Assembly: GCA_030754235.1 (NCBI GenBank)
Contig: JASMAS010000069.1
Coordinates: 1 to 64,000, forward strand
From: Litorilituus sp.
Lineage (GTDB): Bacteria > Pseudomonadota > Gammaproteobacteria > Enterobacterales > Alteromonadaceae
DNA length: 64,000 bases
Reading direction: 5' to 3'
Each line of letters opens with the position of its first letter. Position 1 is the stretch's first letter. The translations under genes and the position numbers were made by a program. The notes under the pieces were generated by a model. That model ran no database searches. It was given only the letters and a program-made list of their open reading frames with translations, and was not told the DNA's origin. Below, in pieces: positions 54,798-64,000 of this stretch.

Positions 54798-55538
54798 ATG
54801 AAGAGTCAAAAGGCATTAACCATTAACCCTATAGGCTATATAGAGTCGCCCTATAAAGAAAAATTTGCTATACCTCGCCAACCTGGCTTAGTAACAGCCG
54901 CTAAGGGAAAAGTTATTTTAACAGGCAAGGCTAACAATGCAGAGTTAGTTAAAGGGTTGGCGCAGTTCTCTCATATTTGGTTATTATTTGTTTTTCATGG
55001 TACGCAAGAAAAAGGCTGGAAAAATTTTGTTAGACCACCACGTTTAGGCGGCAATAAAAAAATTGGCGTATTAGCAACACGTTCAACCTTTAGGCCCAAT
55101 CCTATCGGGATGTCAGTAGTTAAGTTAGAGTCTATAGAACTAATAACACAACAAGTTATCTTGCATATATCAGGCTTAGATCTTCTAGATCAAACACCAA
55201 TCATTGATATAAAACCCTATGTTGCGTATTCTGATGCACTATCCGATACTAAGGCTGGTTTTGCCAATAGCCAACCTGAAGCCAAAATTAACGTGTCATT
55301 CACTAGTCAAGCCCAATTAGCATTAACCAAATTCTGTAAACAAATACCTGAGTTGGCATTACTCATTGAGCAAGTATTAATGCAAGATCCTCGCCCGGCT
55401 TACCGACAAGGAAAAGCAGATAACAAAATTTATGGTATGCGCTTGTATCACCTAAATATTCAGTGGCAAATGCAAACGTTAAACAACGTACTGGTTAGCG
55501 TAATAACAAGCGAACCTCCCTTAGTACAAAGCGAGTAA
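54798..55538 (+). CDS. trmO: tRNA (t6A37) N6-methyltransferase TrmO
   Basis: Methylates N6-threonylcarbamoyladenosine at position 37 of some Thr tRNAs with SAM. The 246 residues fit the YaeB/VirR family: INPIGYIESPYKEKFAIPRQPGL at the start, LAQFSHIWLLFVFH, RPPRLGGNKKIGVLATRSTFRPNPIGMSVVKL and GLDLLDQTPIIDIKPY. The C-terminal DPRPAYRQ segment is typical of the longer form. It is in line with rcsF upstream and a EamA transporter gene three bases downstream, probably one transcript. Confidence 0.94.
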   Translation: MKSQKALTINPIGYIESPYKEKFAIPRQPGLVTAAKGKVILTGKANNAELVKGLAQFSHIWLLFVFHGTQEKGWKNFVRPPRLGGNKKIGVLATRSTFRPNPIGMSVVKLESIELITQQVILHISGLDLLDQTPIIDIKPYVAYSDALSDTKAGFANSQPEAKINVSFTSQAQLALTKFCKQIPELALLIEQVLMQDPRPAYRQGKADNKIYGMRLYHLNIQWQMQTLNNVLVSVITSEPPLVQSE

Positions 55539-55540
55539 TT

Positions 55541-56431
55541 ATGACCCCCAAATATATCATTGAGTTATTTTTGTTAGCATCACTTTGGGGAGGATCCTTT
55601 ATTTTTATGCGCATTGCTAGCCCTGAGTTTGGTCCAGTTCTACTCATAGCGCTTCGTACATTAATCGCCAGCTTACTTTTATTACCCTTAGTATTTTTTA
55701 CTAAAAAACACTTAAGATTAAAGGGCTATAAAACGAAAATATTTATTGTCGGTATCTTTAATACTGCAATTCCCTTTGTACTTTTTGCCTACGCCACTTT
55801 AACGTTATCTGGCGGGTTAACAGCGGTACTAAATGCTACAACGCCAATGTTTGGCGCTATTGTCGCCTACTTTTGGTTTAAAGAGAAACTGACAGTCATA
55901 GCAACATTTGGCTTGATAATTGGCTTTGTTGGAGTTTATTTATTAATGTTAGACAAGTTCAATTTTGATCAACAAAATTTATTATTACCAACCTCAGCAG
56001 CACTGTTCGCCTCTTTATGTTACGGGCTCAGTGCTAATTACACTAAAAAATATTTAACAGGCATCAGCTCAACACTATTAGCTACGGGTAGCCAACTGTC
56101 TGCGACTATTGTTTTATTACCACTAAGTGCTTTTTTTCTACCAACACAAATGCCGAACAACACCGCAATTATTTCGGTGGTGTTACTAGGATTGCTTTGT
56201 ACGGGTGTTGCTTATATTATGTTTTTTCACTTAATCGCAAACCTAGGCCCAATAAAAGCAATATCTGTCACTTACCTAATCCCTGCTTTTGGACTTTTTT
56301 GGGGCAGTATATTATTAGATGAAGTCATATCGATAAGCATGCTAATTGGCTGTGGATTCATTTTAACCGGTGTAGCCTTAGCGACAGGGTTGATGAAGTT
56401 TAAGATAAGTTTGTCAACAAGACGATCATAA
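55541..56431 (+). CDS. EamA-family (DMT) transporter
   Basis: A 296-residue inner-membrane protein with about ten hydrophobic helices in two EamA repeats. The typical opening LASLWGGSFIFMRIASPEFGP and repeats ending NATTPMFGAIVAYFWFKEKLT and VTYLIPAFGLFWGSILLDEVIS are clear. EamA proteins export amino acids or metabolites, but the substrate cannot be told. It starts two bases after the trmO stop. The next gene, ydbH, starts 139 bp later with its own ribosome site. Confidence 0.9.
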   Translation: MTPKYIIELFLLASLWGGSFIFMRIASPEFGPVLLIALRTLIASLLLLPLVFFTKKHLRLKGYKTKIFIVGIFNTAIPFVLFAYATLTLSGGLTAVLNATTPMFGAIVAYFWFKEKLTVIATFGLIIGFVGVYLLMLDKFNFDQQNLLLPTSAALFASLCYGLSANYTKKYLTGISSTLLATGSQLSATIVLLPLSAFFLPTQMPNNTAIISVVLLGLLCTGVAYIMFFHLIANLGPIKAISVTYLIPAFGLFWGSILLDEVISISMLIGCGFILTGVALATGLMKFKISLSTRRS

Positions 56432-56570
56432 AATACACACGAAACCGCTACACGTTTCTCAGAGCCTATTTTGAAATATTTTTTTTCAAAAAAAGGGGCA
56501 AATACCAAGAAGCAATAACAAAAAAGCGCTAAACTTTGCTTAACATAAACATTATCTTAAAGGGACTTAA

Positions 56571-59102
56571 GTGCGCTTTATAAAACCAATCTTAGTTTTC
56601 TTATTTTTCACAGTACTTTTAATAAGCTTAACTTATTCTGCGCGTCTCTACATATTTTCCTATGGTCTTGATGATTATCTAACCGAGTATCAGGCCAAAC
56701 TGACCTGTGTTGATTTTACCTTAACCTCATCACTAAATATCATTATAACCAAGGCGTGTATTGACAATCCACACGTTAATATTGAAATTAATGACATCCA
56801 TCTAACATTATCCTCAGCCTATAAACTGGAGCAAGTTAAAATTAGGGCTATGGCTATTAAAGCTAAAACATCGTTAGTTGCGCACTACCGAGCTAAACAA
56901 CCTCTTTTACCTGAAAAAACTTTTAAGCACTACCTTGCTCAAGCAGAACAATTTATTCTGCCCATTCCTATTACAGTAAAAAATATCATATACAACCCTT
57001 ACCATCACACTAGTTCTAAGCAAAGTGCTGCTCAAAAAACAGTTTTTTATGGTCAAGTTATCACTAATAAAACATCACTTGAACTTGCATTAAAAAATAG
57101 TGAGCAAGTAACTATGTTAACTACACTGTTTTCTAAAAAAGGAGGGGATTATAGTGCACAGCTTAATGCTGATGTTGCTCAGATACAATCCTTCTTAGCT
57201 TTACACCATTTGTCGCTACCAGATAAACTAGGGACTAATACAACAATAGAAGGCCAATTAACCTCAGATTTATCATGGAATAGCAACGAGTTAACCGCTA
57301 ATACTCGGCTAGAAAACTTTGTAGTGAACGGCACTGCAGCGATGACAAAAGGTGGTGTTTTAACGCTTAGTGGTATGCTTTCATGGAAAACTGAGCTAAA
57401 TGGTATACAAGCATTTCCAACTCAAGCATTAATTACTATTGAGGAGCAAAGCACAATAAACTTAGGCTATAATCATCAAGCTTTGGTAGAGTATTTAACT
57501 AAGAAAAATAGTTCAGATCAACTTATCAAGGTAATTGAAGCTAACCCAACCCATGGCTTAACGATAAAACCAAATGCTAAGATAGCAATAGATTTAATTG
57601 AGCAGAAAATTCAGCTTTCAAATTTTAAAGTTACATCAAAAAATCAAGCAAAACCACTTCAATTGACCTTGTCAAATGCTGATTTATCTTACCAAGATAA
57701 AGATGGATTTTCCTTTGTTTTACATAAGATTAACTACCTTGTTGCTACGAAACTTGCTCTTGAGCAAATAGAAAGTTTGACGAAAGAACCTGTCATCATA
57801 ACTAGCGCAGGGACTATTAAGCAGCTTAGCGGTAGTTGGCAGGTAATATTATCTCCTTCACACACCCAAATTGAATTATCAAAAATAAAGGTAACAACAG
57901 CCAAAGAAACCTACAATCAACTAGCTAGCAAAGCGCTTATTACACACTGGCAAGGGGAATTGATTTTTGATGATAACGGTTTGGCAGAATTTGATTTACA
58001 ACATAAAAGCCAAGCTTTAAAACTTAACGCTAATAATATGGCAATGCTCGAGCAAGTCGAATTAACCGCAAATATTGCTGGCAAACAACAAAACATCAAT
58101 ATAACCGCTGACATTACCGCTGACAAACAGCCTATAGCTAATATTAAAATAAACGGTAATAGCCAAAGGCCGTATTTTACATTATTTGCTGATAACTTAG
58201 CTTTAACGGACTTACTGACATTAAATCTAAATTTACCCGTAAAGATGGCCCTGATAGATGGCACCATAAGCTATACACTAAAAGGGCAGTTAACTGACAC
58301 CGTGAATTGGCTTAATAATGCATCCACACTAACACTAACTGTTCAGGGTTTGACAGGAGAAATAGATAACACTTGGATTCAAGAGGTTAATTGGACACAA
58401 AAGCTACTACTAACTAAGGGTGAAATTAGCACTGTTACAACCAATGAAGATGATAAAAAATTTAATCATTTCACTATCGCTAAAGTTGACACGGCTCCAC
58501 CTCTATCAGAACTGTCTGGAAAAACCAATATCAATCTAACAGGACAACATTTTACTCTGACAACTACAGATTTTAATGCGAAATTTCTTGGCGGTAAGAT
58601 AACCATTAATAAAAGCCAGTGGCCACTTTCTATTAATCATTCAGTTTATGTTCAGTTAACGAGTATAGACTTAACAAAACTACTCGAATTGGATCCCAAA
58701 CAAGGCATTATAGTGACAGGCAATATCTCAGGTGATTTACCAATAAGTTTTGATGGCAAAAAATTCACTATTATCAAGGGTGAGTTGCATAACATCAGCA
58801 AGGGTATTATCAAAATTGCAGATAACCCAACAGTAGAACAATTAAAGGTTAATGATCCACAACTAAAACTTGCCTTTGATGCCATGCAAAACTTACATTA
58901 TCATCTACTAACTTCTGACGTGTCTATGGATGATAGTGGCTATATGTTGTTCGATACAAGAATCAAAGGGAGGAACCCTGATATCGATAATGATGTAAAC
59001 CTAAACCTAAACCTTAACTATGATCTCATGGGATTATTAGAGTCATTAAATATAACTAGCCAAATAGAGCAAAACCTCATTGACAGTTTACAAAAGAAAT
59101 AA
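56571..59102 (+). CDS. ydbH: YdbH-family AsmA-like intermembrane bridge protein
   Basis: An 843-residue protein with one N-terminal membrane anchor (residues 7-25) and a long periplasmic beta-rich body. It ends in the YdbH domain with GIIVTGNISGDLPISFDGKKFTI. In E. coli YdbH is an AsmA-like protein that with YnbE forms a lipid bridge between the two membranes. The start is GTG with AAAGGG eight bases upstream. The next two genes are ynbE and ydbL, the same order as in E. coli, so the call rests on synteny as well as domain features. N-terminal sequence is divergent, as usual for the family. Confidence 0.88.
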   Translation: MRFIKPILVFLFFTVLLISLTYSARLYIFSYGLDDYLTEYQAKLTCVDFTLTSSLNIIITKACIDNPHVNIEINDIHLTLSSAYKLEQVKIRAMAIKAKTSLVAHYRAKQPLLPEKTFKHYLAQAEQFILPIPITVKNIIYNPYHHTSSKQSAAQKTVFYGQVITNKTSLELALKNSEQVTMLTTLFSKKGGDYSAQLNADVAQIQSFLALHHLSLPDKLGTNTTIEGQLTSDLSWNSNELTANTRLENFVVNGTAAMTKGGVLTLSGMLSWKTELNGIQAFPTQALITIEEQSTINLGYNHQALVEYLTKKNSSDQLIKVIEANPTHGLTIKPNAKIAIDLIEQKIQLSNFKVTSKNQAKPLQLTLSNADLSYQDKDGFSFVLHKINYLVATKLALEQIESLTKEPVIITSAGTIKQLSGSWQVILSPSHTQIELSKIKVTTAKETYNQLASKALITHWQGELIFDDNGLAEFDLQHKSQALKLNANNMAMLEQVELTANIAGKQQNINITADITADKQPIANIKINGNSQRPYFTLFADNLALTDLLTLNLNLPVKMALIDGTISYTLKGQLTDTVNWLNNASTLTLTVQGLTGEIDNTWIQEVNWTQKLLLTKGEISTVTTNEDDKKFNHFTIAKVDTAPPLSELSGKTNINLTGQHFTLTTTDFNAKFLGGKITINKSQWPLSINHSVYVQLTSIDLTKLLELDPKQGIIVTGNISGDLPISFDGKKFTIIKGELHNISKGIIKIADNPTVEQLKVNDPQLKLAFDAMQNLHYHLLTSDVSMDDSGYMLFDTRIKGRNPDIDNDVNLNLNLNYDLMGLLESLNITSQIEQNLIDSLQKK

Positions 59103-59111
59103 GGAGTATCT

Positions 59112-59294
59112 ATGAATAAGTTACTCGCAACAACCATTGCGACTATACTCGTTTCAGCCTGTACACATAAAGTAGAAGTGAGTGCTAAAGAGCCCATTAC
59201 TATAAATTTAAATTTGAAAATTGATCATGAAATACGCGTACAAGTTGACCAAGAACTTGATAGTATTTTCAGTGAAAACAGCGATATTTTTTAA
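59112..59294 (+). CDS. ynbE: YnbE-like lipoprotein
   Basis: A 60-residue lipoprotein with lipobox VSAC (Cys17) and a conserved body reading EPITINLNLKIDHEIRVQVD, the YnbE signature. In E. coli it sits in the outer membrane and interacts with YdbH. GGAG lies before the ATG, ten bases after the ydbH stop. It is short but complete. Confidence 0.92.
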   Translation: MNKLLATTIATILVSACTHKVEVSAKEPITINLNLKIDHEIRVQVDQELDSIFSENSDIF

Positions 59295-59303
59295 GGAGCA
59301 ACT

Positions 59304-59633
59304 ATGTATAAGTTAATGAAAAAATTCAGTTTAACCGTGGCTGCTTTAAGCATCACTTTTTCTGCATGGGCAATATCACTTGAACAAGCAAAACAACAAG
59401 GCTTAGTAGGAGAAATGTCCAATGGTTATTTAGGTTTGGTGGTTTCGAGCCCAGAGGTGAAAAGTTTAGTGCTAAGCGTTAATCAAAAACGTAAAGAGCT
59501 ATACCTTAATATTGCCCGTAAAAATAAATTAACCATGAAACAAGTTACCGCGTTAGCCGGTGAAAAAGCCATAGCAAAAACTCGCTCTGGCCAGTTAATT
59601 AAGTTAGCTTCAGGTGGTTGGATTAAAAAGTAA
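59304..59633 (+). CDS. ydbL: YdbL-like periplasmic protein (DUF1318)
   Basis: A 109-residue exported protein with signal peptide (FSLTVAALSITFSAWA). The DUF1318 domain is seen in LEQAKQQGLVGEMSNGYLGLV, KRKELYLNIARKNKLTMKQV and GEKAIAKTRSGQLIK. In E. coli YdbL modulates the YdbH-YnbE bridge. GGAG lies before the ATG, ten bases after ynbE. It ends the operon, followed by hairpins at 59636-59655 and 59694-59726. Confidence 0.9.
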   Translation: MYKLMKKFSLTVAALSITFSAWAISLEQAKQQGLVGEMSNGYLGLVVSSPEVKSLVLSVNQKRKELYLNIARKNKLTMKQVTALAGEKAIAKTRSGQLIKLASGGWIKK

Positions 59634-59693
59634 AAGCGGCATGTAATTCTCCGCTGCTTCCAAGTTCGCAATATCAAGCGATAATTTAGCTGT

Positions 59694-59726
59694 GCATCAA
59701 ACACAAGTGCTTAGAGTGTTTGATGC
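59694..59726. repeat. Hairpin downstream of ydbL
   Basis: GCATCAAACAC and GTGTTTGATGC are perfect 11-bp arms around 11 bases. No T-run follows, so a role in mRNA stability or a mobile-element edge is as likely as termination. Confidence 0.5.
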
Positions 59727-59925
59727 GCTACGCTAACATATTGCTTATATAGACTAGTGTAATTACCAGGTGAGCTTGCCGGACTATATACCGAGTGACT
59801 TTGTCATCATAAGTAACAAAGCCACCAAAACGGTCGTTTATATAATTGATTTGGCATGACTAATAGATGATTGCTCTACCAAAAATTCTACCACCAACAT
59901 TTAATGCCTAAGAAACATATTTTGT
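59727..59925. other. Non-coding stretch before the transposase remnant
   Basis: About 200 bp with no open frame of note. It may be degraded 5' sequence of the IS110-type element, but no translated similarity was recognised. Confidence 0.35.
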
Positions 59926-60180
59926 AAAGAAAAACCTGAAGCAAGCTCTCAAAAAGAGCTTAAACCTTTAGAGCATTACATTGAACAAATGGCGAAACAG
60001 CATAACCCCGTTCATCTAAATATTTTGCAAACCATTAACGGTATTGGTCATATTCTCGCTCTAAAAATTATTTATGAGATTGGTGATATTAATCGCTTTT
60101 CTAGTGTTCAAAAGTTTACTTCTTATACCAGACTTGTTAAATGCAAAGTCGAATCAGCAGAAAAAACCTAGGGTGTACAC
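59926..60180 (+). pseudogene. IS110-family transposase remnant
   Basis: A frame that runs through KPLEHYIEQMAKQH and then LQTINGIGHILALKIIYEIG, DINRFSSVQKFTSYTRLVK and CKVESAEKT before a TAG. This is the Transposase_20 segment of IS110-type enzymes (normally IPGIG, DINRFPSVQ, SYARLVK, ESAGK). The N-terminal DEDD domain and the rest of the C-terminus are missing, and the normal KTYG reads KT-stop. No terminal repeats are expected for IS110. An internal ATG at 59989 would give 60 residues, but no functional protein is likely. Confidence 0.85.
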
Positions 60181-60210
60181 TTACGAGCACAACAACTTAT
60201 AAAACAACAA

Positions 60211-60705
60211 CTAATGTTGATGACCGCCTACTCCATGGGCATGCCCGTGCTGAATTTCTTCTTCTGTTGCGGCTCGCACATCAACCACGTTAATATCAAA
60301 AGTAATAATCTTACCTGCTAATGGTGGATTAATATCAACGGTCACCATAAATTTACCTGTTTTAATCACGGTCACTTGACGCTGACCTTGTTCAGTTTGA
60401 ACAACAGCAACCATTCCCGCTTTCCATTTAGCATTTTTGCTCGGTAAACCTTGTAAGTGTTTAGCCGGTACACGTTGTATCATATTTTCTTGCCGCTCAC
60501 CGTAAGCCTCTTCCGGCTGCAAGGTTACACTGAATTTCTCACCCGCTTCTTTATCGGTTAATGCTTTTTCTAATCCAAGCAAAGTATTGTTAGCACCATG
60601 TAAGTAGGCAAGAGGTTCTGAACCATGTGAAGATTCAATTTCTTTGCCTGCATCATCTTTTAATACATAATGAAATTGGACAACAGTTTTATCAGCTATT
60701 TGCAT
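60211..60705 (-). CDS. SlyD-like FKBP peptidyl-prolyl isomerase
   Basis: A 164-residue cytosolic isomerase/chaperone. FKBP half-domains are visible: VVQFHYVLKDDAGKEIESS, then EPLAYLHGANNTLLGLEKAL, EEAYGERQENMIQRVP and an inserted-flap region, then NPPLAGKIITFDINVVDVRAATEEE. The tail HGHAHGVGGHQH is His-rich, a short version of the SlyD metal-binding tail. It might help deliver nickel, as SlyD does. E. coli SlyD is longer (196), so the call is SlyD-like. It stands alone between the transposase remnant and an EamA gene. Confidence 0.92.
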   Translation of the reverse strand: MQIADKTVVQFHYVLKDDAGKEIESSHGSEPLAYLHGANNTLLGLEKALTDKEAGEKFSVTLQPEEAYGERQENMIQRVPAKHLQGLPSKNAKWKAGMVAVVQTEQGQRQVTVIKTGKFMVTVDINPPLAGKIITFDINVVDVRAATEEEIQHGHAHGVGGHQH

Positions 60706-60779
60706 TTAATTCTCATTCTTTAACTAAAATATATCTCAGTACTATGTACCAAAACGATTATGCGGCAAGTTTAGTCTAA

Positions 60780-61679
60780 CTAGGCCCATAAAAGCAAAAT
60801 AACCACACTGAATATAATCAAAAACATCCCTATATACTCTATCGGTGAAATTTTCTCCTTAAATAGACGATAAGTTAACGCCAGTGTAATAAAAAATTCC
60901 ACCTGACCTAGCGCTTTAACATAGGCAGCTGTTTGAAAACTTGCTCCAGTAAACCATCCAATTGAACCTATCAGACTCGTGACGCCGACAAAGAGGCATA
61001 AGCGCCAATGTTGACACATTAATAACAGTTGCTGTTTATCTTCTAAGTAGACGTAAACCAATGAAATCAAGGACTGTACTGAGATCATAAAGACTAAGGT
61101 AATCGCTGCACTCACTATTAAGTCAGTATTAAGAGACAAACTAGACTCACGGATCAATAAGGTTGTTATCGCCAAACCTAAACCTGCGGCAAGTCCAAAA
61201 GACAAACCAGCAATTGCATCTGAGCCAGCAAAAGCTAGACGAAAACTAAACTTAACTTTAGACACAAAGAAAACCCCAATTACGCCAACAACAACACTAA
61301 ACCAGCCCATAATACTTAAGGGGGCAGCAAAGAACAATGCACCAACAATAGCGACTTGAATCGCTTCAGTTTTTGCTAAACTGGTGGCTACAGCGAAATT
61401 TTTAAAACGAAAGGCTATTACTAAACAAGCCGTGCCAATAATTTGCGTAACACAGGCAATAAGTGCATAAAAAAGAAAGTCGTTATTTAATGCCGGCAAT
61501 TCAACACTACGAAACTCAAGGAGCCAACGTAAATAAAGCCACGCAAATGGTAAGGCAAAGACATAACGCACCGAGGTCGTTGCCATGGCGTTTAACTGGT
61601 TAGAAAGTTGCTTTTGCCCTGCCGTTCTCACCGCTTGCATTGTTGCAGCGAGCAAGGTGAAGTAAATCCAAATTTCCAC
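60780..61679 (-). CDS. EamA-family (DMT) transporter
   Basis: A 299-residue protein of about ten hydrophobic helices with EamA repeats. The first half shows KTEAIQVAIVGALFFAAPLSIMGWFSVVVGVIGVFFVSK, and the second ends with ALGQVEFFITLALTYRLFKEKISPIEYIGMFLI. Substrate unknown. It is a paralogue by fold only of the gene at 55541-56431, without close identity by eye. It starts 41 bp after the sbcC stop on the same strand, so it may be on the same transcript. Confidence 0.88.
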   Translation of the reverse strand: MEIWIYFTLLAATMQAVRTAGQKQLSNQLNAMATTSVRYVFALPFAWLYLRWLLEFRSVELPALNNDFLFYALIACVTQIIGTACLVIAFRFKNFAVATSLAKTEAIQVAIVGALFFAAPLSIMGWFSVVVGVIGVFFVSKVKFSFRLAFAGSDAIAGLSFGLAAGLGLAITTLLIRESSLSLNTDLIVSAAITLVFMISVQSLISLVYVYLEDKQQLLLMCQHWRLCLFVGVTSLIGSIGWFTGASFQTAAYVKALGQVEFFITLALTYRLFKEKISPIEYIGMFLIIFSVVILLLWA

Positions 61680-61720
61680 TAAAACACTCCTGTTTCTTTA
61701 ATAAAAATAACAAATAACAC

Positions 61721-64000
61721 TTAAATTGCGAAGTGTTTATCTAAAACACTTATCCCAAGACCACTTTGCTTTTTTACTTTAACCTGAACCGCAATGCGCT
61801 CTTTTAACGCTTCTACATGACTTATGATACCAATCATTTTTCCACTAGCATTTAAACTATCTAAAGCATTTAAGGCAACTTCTAATGTATCGTTATCTAA
61901 GGTACCAAAACCTTCATCTAAAAAGAGTGAATCAATACTCGTTTTGTTACTCACCAAATCGGATAACGCTAAGGCAAGCGCTAAGCTCACCAAGAAACTT
62001 TCGCCACCCGATAATGTTTGGGTATTACGTACACTATCGCCCTGCCATGTATCAAGTACTTCTAATGACAAGCTTTCTCCTTGTTGGCATTGCAATTGAT
62101 AACGGCCATCTAGCTTATTAAGTTGAACATTAGCAAGATAGACTAAATGATTTAACGTTAAACCTTGTGCAAATTTTCGAAATTTTGCTCCATCAGCTGA
62201 ACCGATTAAACTATTTAAATAAGCAAGCTCCTCTAGCGCAGTTTGTTCATTTATTATTTGTGTTAATAGCGTTTTTTGCTTGTTTTTATTTTGTAGATCA
62301 TAACTGAGTTTTTGCTGAGTTTGCCCTAAGGTTAATTGTAATTGTTTTAGTTTTTCAGTTAAGCTTATCAGCTCATTTTCAACCGCTTCCACGTTCAAAT
62401 TAATGCTATTATTGCGAGTGTTTTCTTTGCCATATTCTTTGTTAAATTCTTGTTTTTTGTCTAATGCCGCTAATAATGTTTTTTCAGCAGTTATTTTAGT
62501 TTTCGTTATATGTTCAAGCTGCAATTTGGCATTCACCTCTTGCCCTGACAACCGCTGTAATGTAGAAAGGTTTTGCTGAAGTAACTTTTGAGCCTCCTCA
62601 AGCCTACCTTTAACAGCAAGACGCTGAACATCAATATTTTTCCTCATTAAATCAACGGATTGATCTGCAGAATCAATACACCCTAACTGCTCAAACTTGG
62701 TTACACGTAACTTACTCTTATCCTGTAACAGCTTATAGATTGTCGATTTTTGTTGCTGTAATTGAACTAACTTCTCTTGAGCTTGGTTATATTGTTCCAT
62801 AGTTACAACATAACTTTGCTCAAATGTATGAGCTGTTAAAGTGAGCGTTTTCAACTGAGTTTGTGCTTGCTCGAATAGGTTTATTTGGTGTTGTAATTGC
62901 GCTAAGCAAACATCAAATCCCCGCTCAAGTTCATTGCTTTTTTGTGGTGTTAAGCAATTGTGAATCTCGCTTGATTTTAACTGTGAAGTTAACGAGTCTT
63001 CTATCTTTTTCAAGTCAGAATTTAGGTGTTCAACAGCAAAATTTTGTTCATTATAGTGATGTTGTTGATGATTGATTTTTTCTTGTATTAAAGCCTCTTG
63101 ATGGACTGTTTGTGTTACAGCGGATTGTACTTGCTCTATGGTTTGATTTAGCAATGAAACCTGCTGCTCTAATTCAAAAAAGTTATGGTTAAATAGCCTA
63201 AACGCTTCAAGTTTTGACATATTTTCTTCGTTTAACTGACTGATACTTTCACTATCTGATAAGGTTATATGTGATAATTTATCTACGGCTATCTTGGTAA
63301 AACTTGTCAATAACTCTACTTGTTCGGCTTCAATAACGTCGACACGTTTTTTACCTATTGTTAGCTGTGAGTAAAACTCACCTTCTTGTTTCGCTAAAGC
63401 TTTCCCCTTTGATTCTAGCTGCTCTAACCTTTGGTTTACTTGCTGTAAACGCGTCTGGTGCTCATCTAGATTGATAGATTGATAACTTTCAATCGCCGGG
63501 TGTTCAAGTGAACCACATAAAGGGCATGGTTTATCCGGTTGTAAATTTGCTCTATGTTGGCTTAGCGCCATAATAGTTTGCTGCTGACTAATAAGTGCTT
63601 CTACATCGATTTTTTGCTGTTTTAGTATTGAAAACTGCTGGCGCAACTCGACAAGCTGTTCTTCTATATTTTCAAGTAAATGTTGTGTATCCATTTTAGC
63701 GGTTACAAGCTTTGCTCGCTCTTGCTCTAAGACAACATTGCGAGAAGATAGTTGTTGTAATTGTCCATAGGTATTTTGTAGCACAACTAAATTATTTAAC
63801 TCTGCATTTAACGTAGTTGAACTAAGATTGTCAGATATCAGGTTAAAAGGGCTTAATAATAATTGGTTATCATTAAATAACTTTCGCTGTTGCTGCTGTG
63901 TATTGTCAATTTGGCTATGATGACTTTGTAATTGGTGCATATTTTGCTCAATCACACTTTGTAGCTGCTTTTGCTCTGTGACAAGCTGCTGTATATATTG
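61721..64000 (-). CDS. sbcC: Exonuclease SbcC, 3' part (partial, runs off the window)
   Basis: SbcC with SbcD cuts DNA hairpins and ends, an SMC-like ATPase. The frame continues beyond 64000 without a stop, so the N-terminal Walker A half is missing from the window. Seen here are long coiled coils with a zinc hook DKPCPLCGSLEHP, then the C-terminal ATPase lobe with signature LSGGESFLVSLALALALSDLV and Walker B DSLFLDEGFGTLDNDTLEVAL. The stop at 61721 precedes the EamA gene. sbcD would be expected beyond the right edge. Confidence 0.93.
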   Translation of the reverse strand, partial: QYIQQLVTEQKQLQSVIEQNMHQLQSHHSQIDNTQQQQRKLFNDNQLLLSPFNLISDNLSSTTLNAELNNLVVLQNTYGQLQQLSSRNVVLEQERAKLVTAKMDTQHLLENIEEQLVELRQQFSILKQQKIDVEALISQQQTIMALSQHRANLQPDKPCPLCGSLEHPAIESYQSINLDEHQTRLQQVNQRLEQLESKGKALAKQEGEFYSQLTIGKKRVDVIEAEQVELLTSFTKIAVDKLSHITLSDSESISQLNEENMSKLEAFRLFNHNFFELEQQVSLLNQTIEQVQSAVTQTVHQEALIQEKINHQQHHYNEQNFAVEHLNSDLKKIEDSLTSQLKSSEIHNCLTPQKSNELERGFDVCLAQLQHQINLFEQAQTQLKTLTLTAHTFEQSYVVTMEQYNQAQEKLVQLQQQKSTIYKLLQDKSKLRVTKFEQLGCIDSADQSVDLMRKNIDVQRLAVKGRLEEAQKLLQQNLSTLQRLSGQEVNAKLQLEHITKTKITAEKTLLAALDKKQEFNKEYGKENTRNNSINLNVEAVENELISLTEKLKQLQLTLGQTQQKLSYDLQNKNKQKTLLTQIINEQTALEELAYLNSLIGSADGAKFRKFAQGLTLNHLVYLANVQLNKLDGRYQLQCQQGESLSLEVLDTWQGDSVRNTQTLSGGESFLVSLALALALSDLVSNKTSIDSLFLDEGFGTLDNDTLEVALNALDSLNASGKMIGIISHVEALKERIAVQVKVKKQSGLGISVLDKHFAI

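Overview
The window is 64 kb of AT-rich chromosome from a marine-type gammaproteobacterium. The gene set and order fit the Alteromonadales, most likely a Colwellia-like organism: large NAD-glutamate dehydrogenase, AcnD/PrpF methylcitrate operon under a GntR repressor, proQ-prc with msrC nearby, rcsF-trmO, ydbH-ynbE-ydbL, and a DUF1302/DUF1329/Ycf48/RND cluster. The genus is an inference from memory of such genomes. No rRNA, CRISPR array, plasmid gene or intact prophage was seen. Nearly everything is dense housekeeping or metabolic coding sequence.

Layout. 1-310: the tail of a probable serine recombinase runs into the terminator and 3' end of a tRNA-Ser gene, so an integrated element may lie to the left. 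425-2243: a small membrane protein and DAHP synthase AroG. 2430-11740: a nucleoside salvage region in three blocks: add-xapX-deoD (+), deoB with a TonB-dependent receptor (-), and udk-nupC-deoC-tdk (+). Together they would take nucleosides through both membranes and split them to bases and central-metabolism sugars. Thymidine phosphorylase (deoA) is not in the window. 11787-12688: a LysE exporter and a small conserved protein. 12767-15791: a four-gene envelope cluster (TlpA-like thioredoxin, DUF4266 lipoprotein, DUF3570 barrel, ApbE-like flavin transferase). 16050-23810: asnB, pyrD and the 180-kDa-class NAD-glutamate dehydrogenase. 24398-31372: DUF1302, DUF1329, Ycf48-like propeller and RND/MMPL transporter, a candidate trans-envelope lipid or hydrophobic-compound transport system. 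A FadR-like palindrome lies in its upstream region.

31756-41097: pepN with a DUF2835 gene, nhaC, prc, proQ, an acidic orphan protein, msrC and a DUF2057 protein. 41233-48070: the methylcitrate cycle operon gntR-prpB-prpC-acnD-prpF for propionate/propionyl-CoA use, with two TTGTCGACAA palindromes flanking its likely promoter. 48300-48969: a tRNA operon (one Ala-GGC, three identical Glu-TTC). Its promoter and first transcribed bases closely match those of the tRNA-Ser gene at the other end of the window. 49360-54214: a YvcK-like protein, dcd, apbC/mrp and metG. 54364-59633: rcsF, trmO, an EamA transporter and the ydbH-ynbE-ydbL lipid-bridge operon. 59634-60180: an IS110-family transposase remnant. 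60211-64000: a SlyD-like FKBP isomerase, a second EamA transporter and the 3' part of sbcC, cut by the window edge.

The most interesting parts are the two poorly described envelope clusters (12767-15791 and 24398-31372), the FadR-like site before the second, the changed metal-site residue in the ApbE-like protein, and the leader shared by the two tRNA transcription units.
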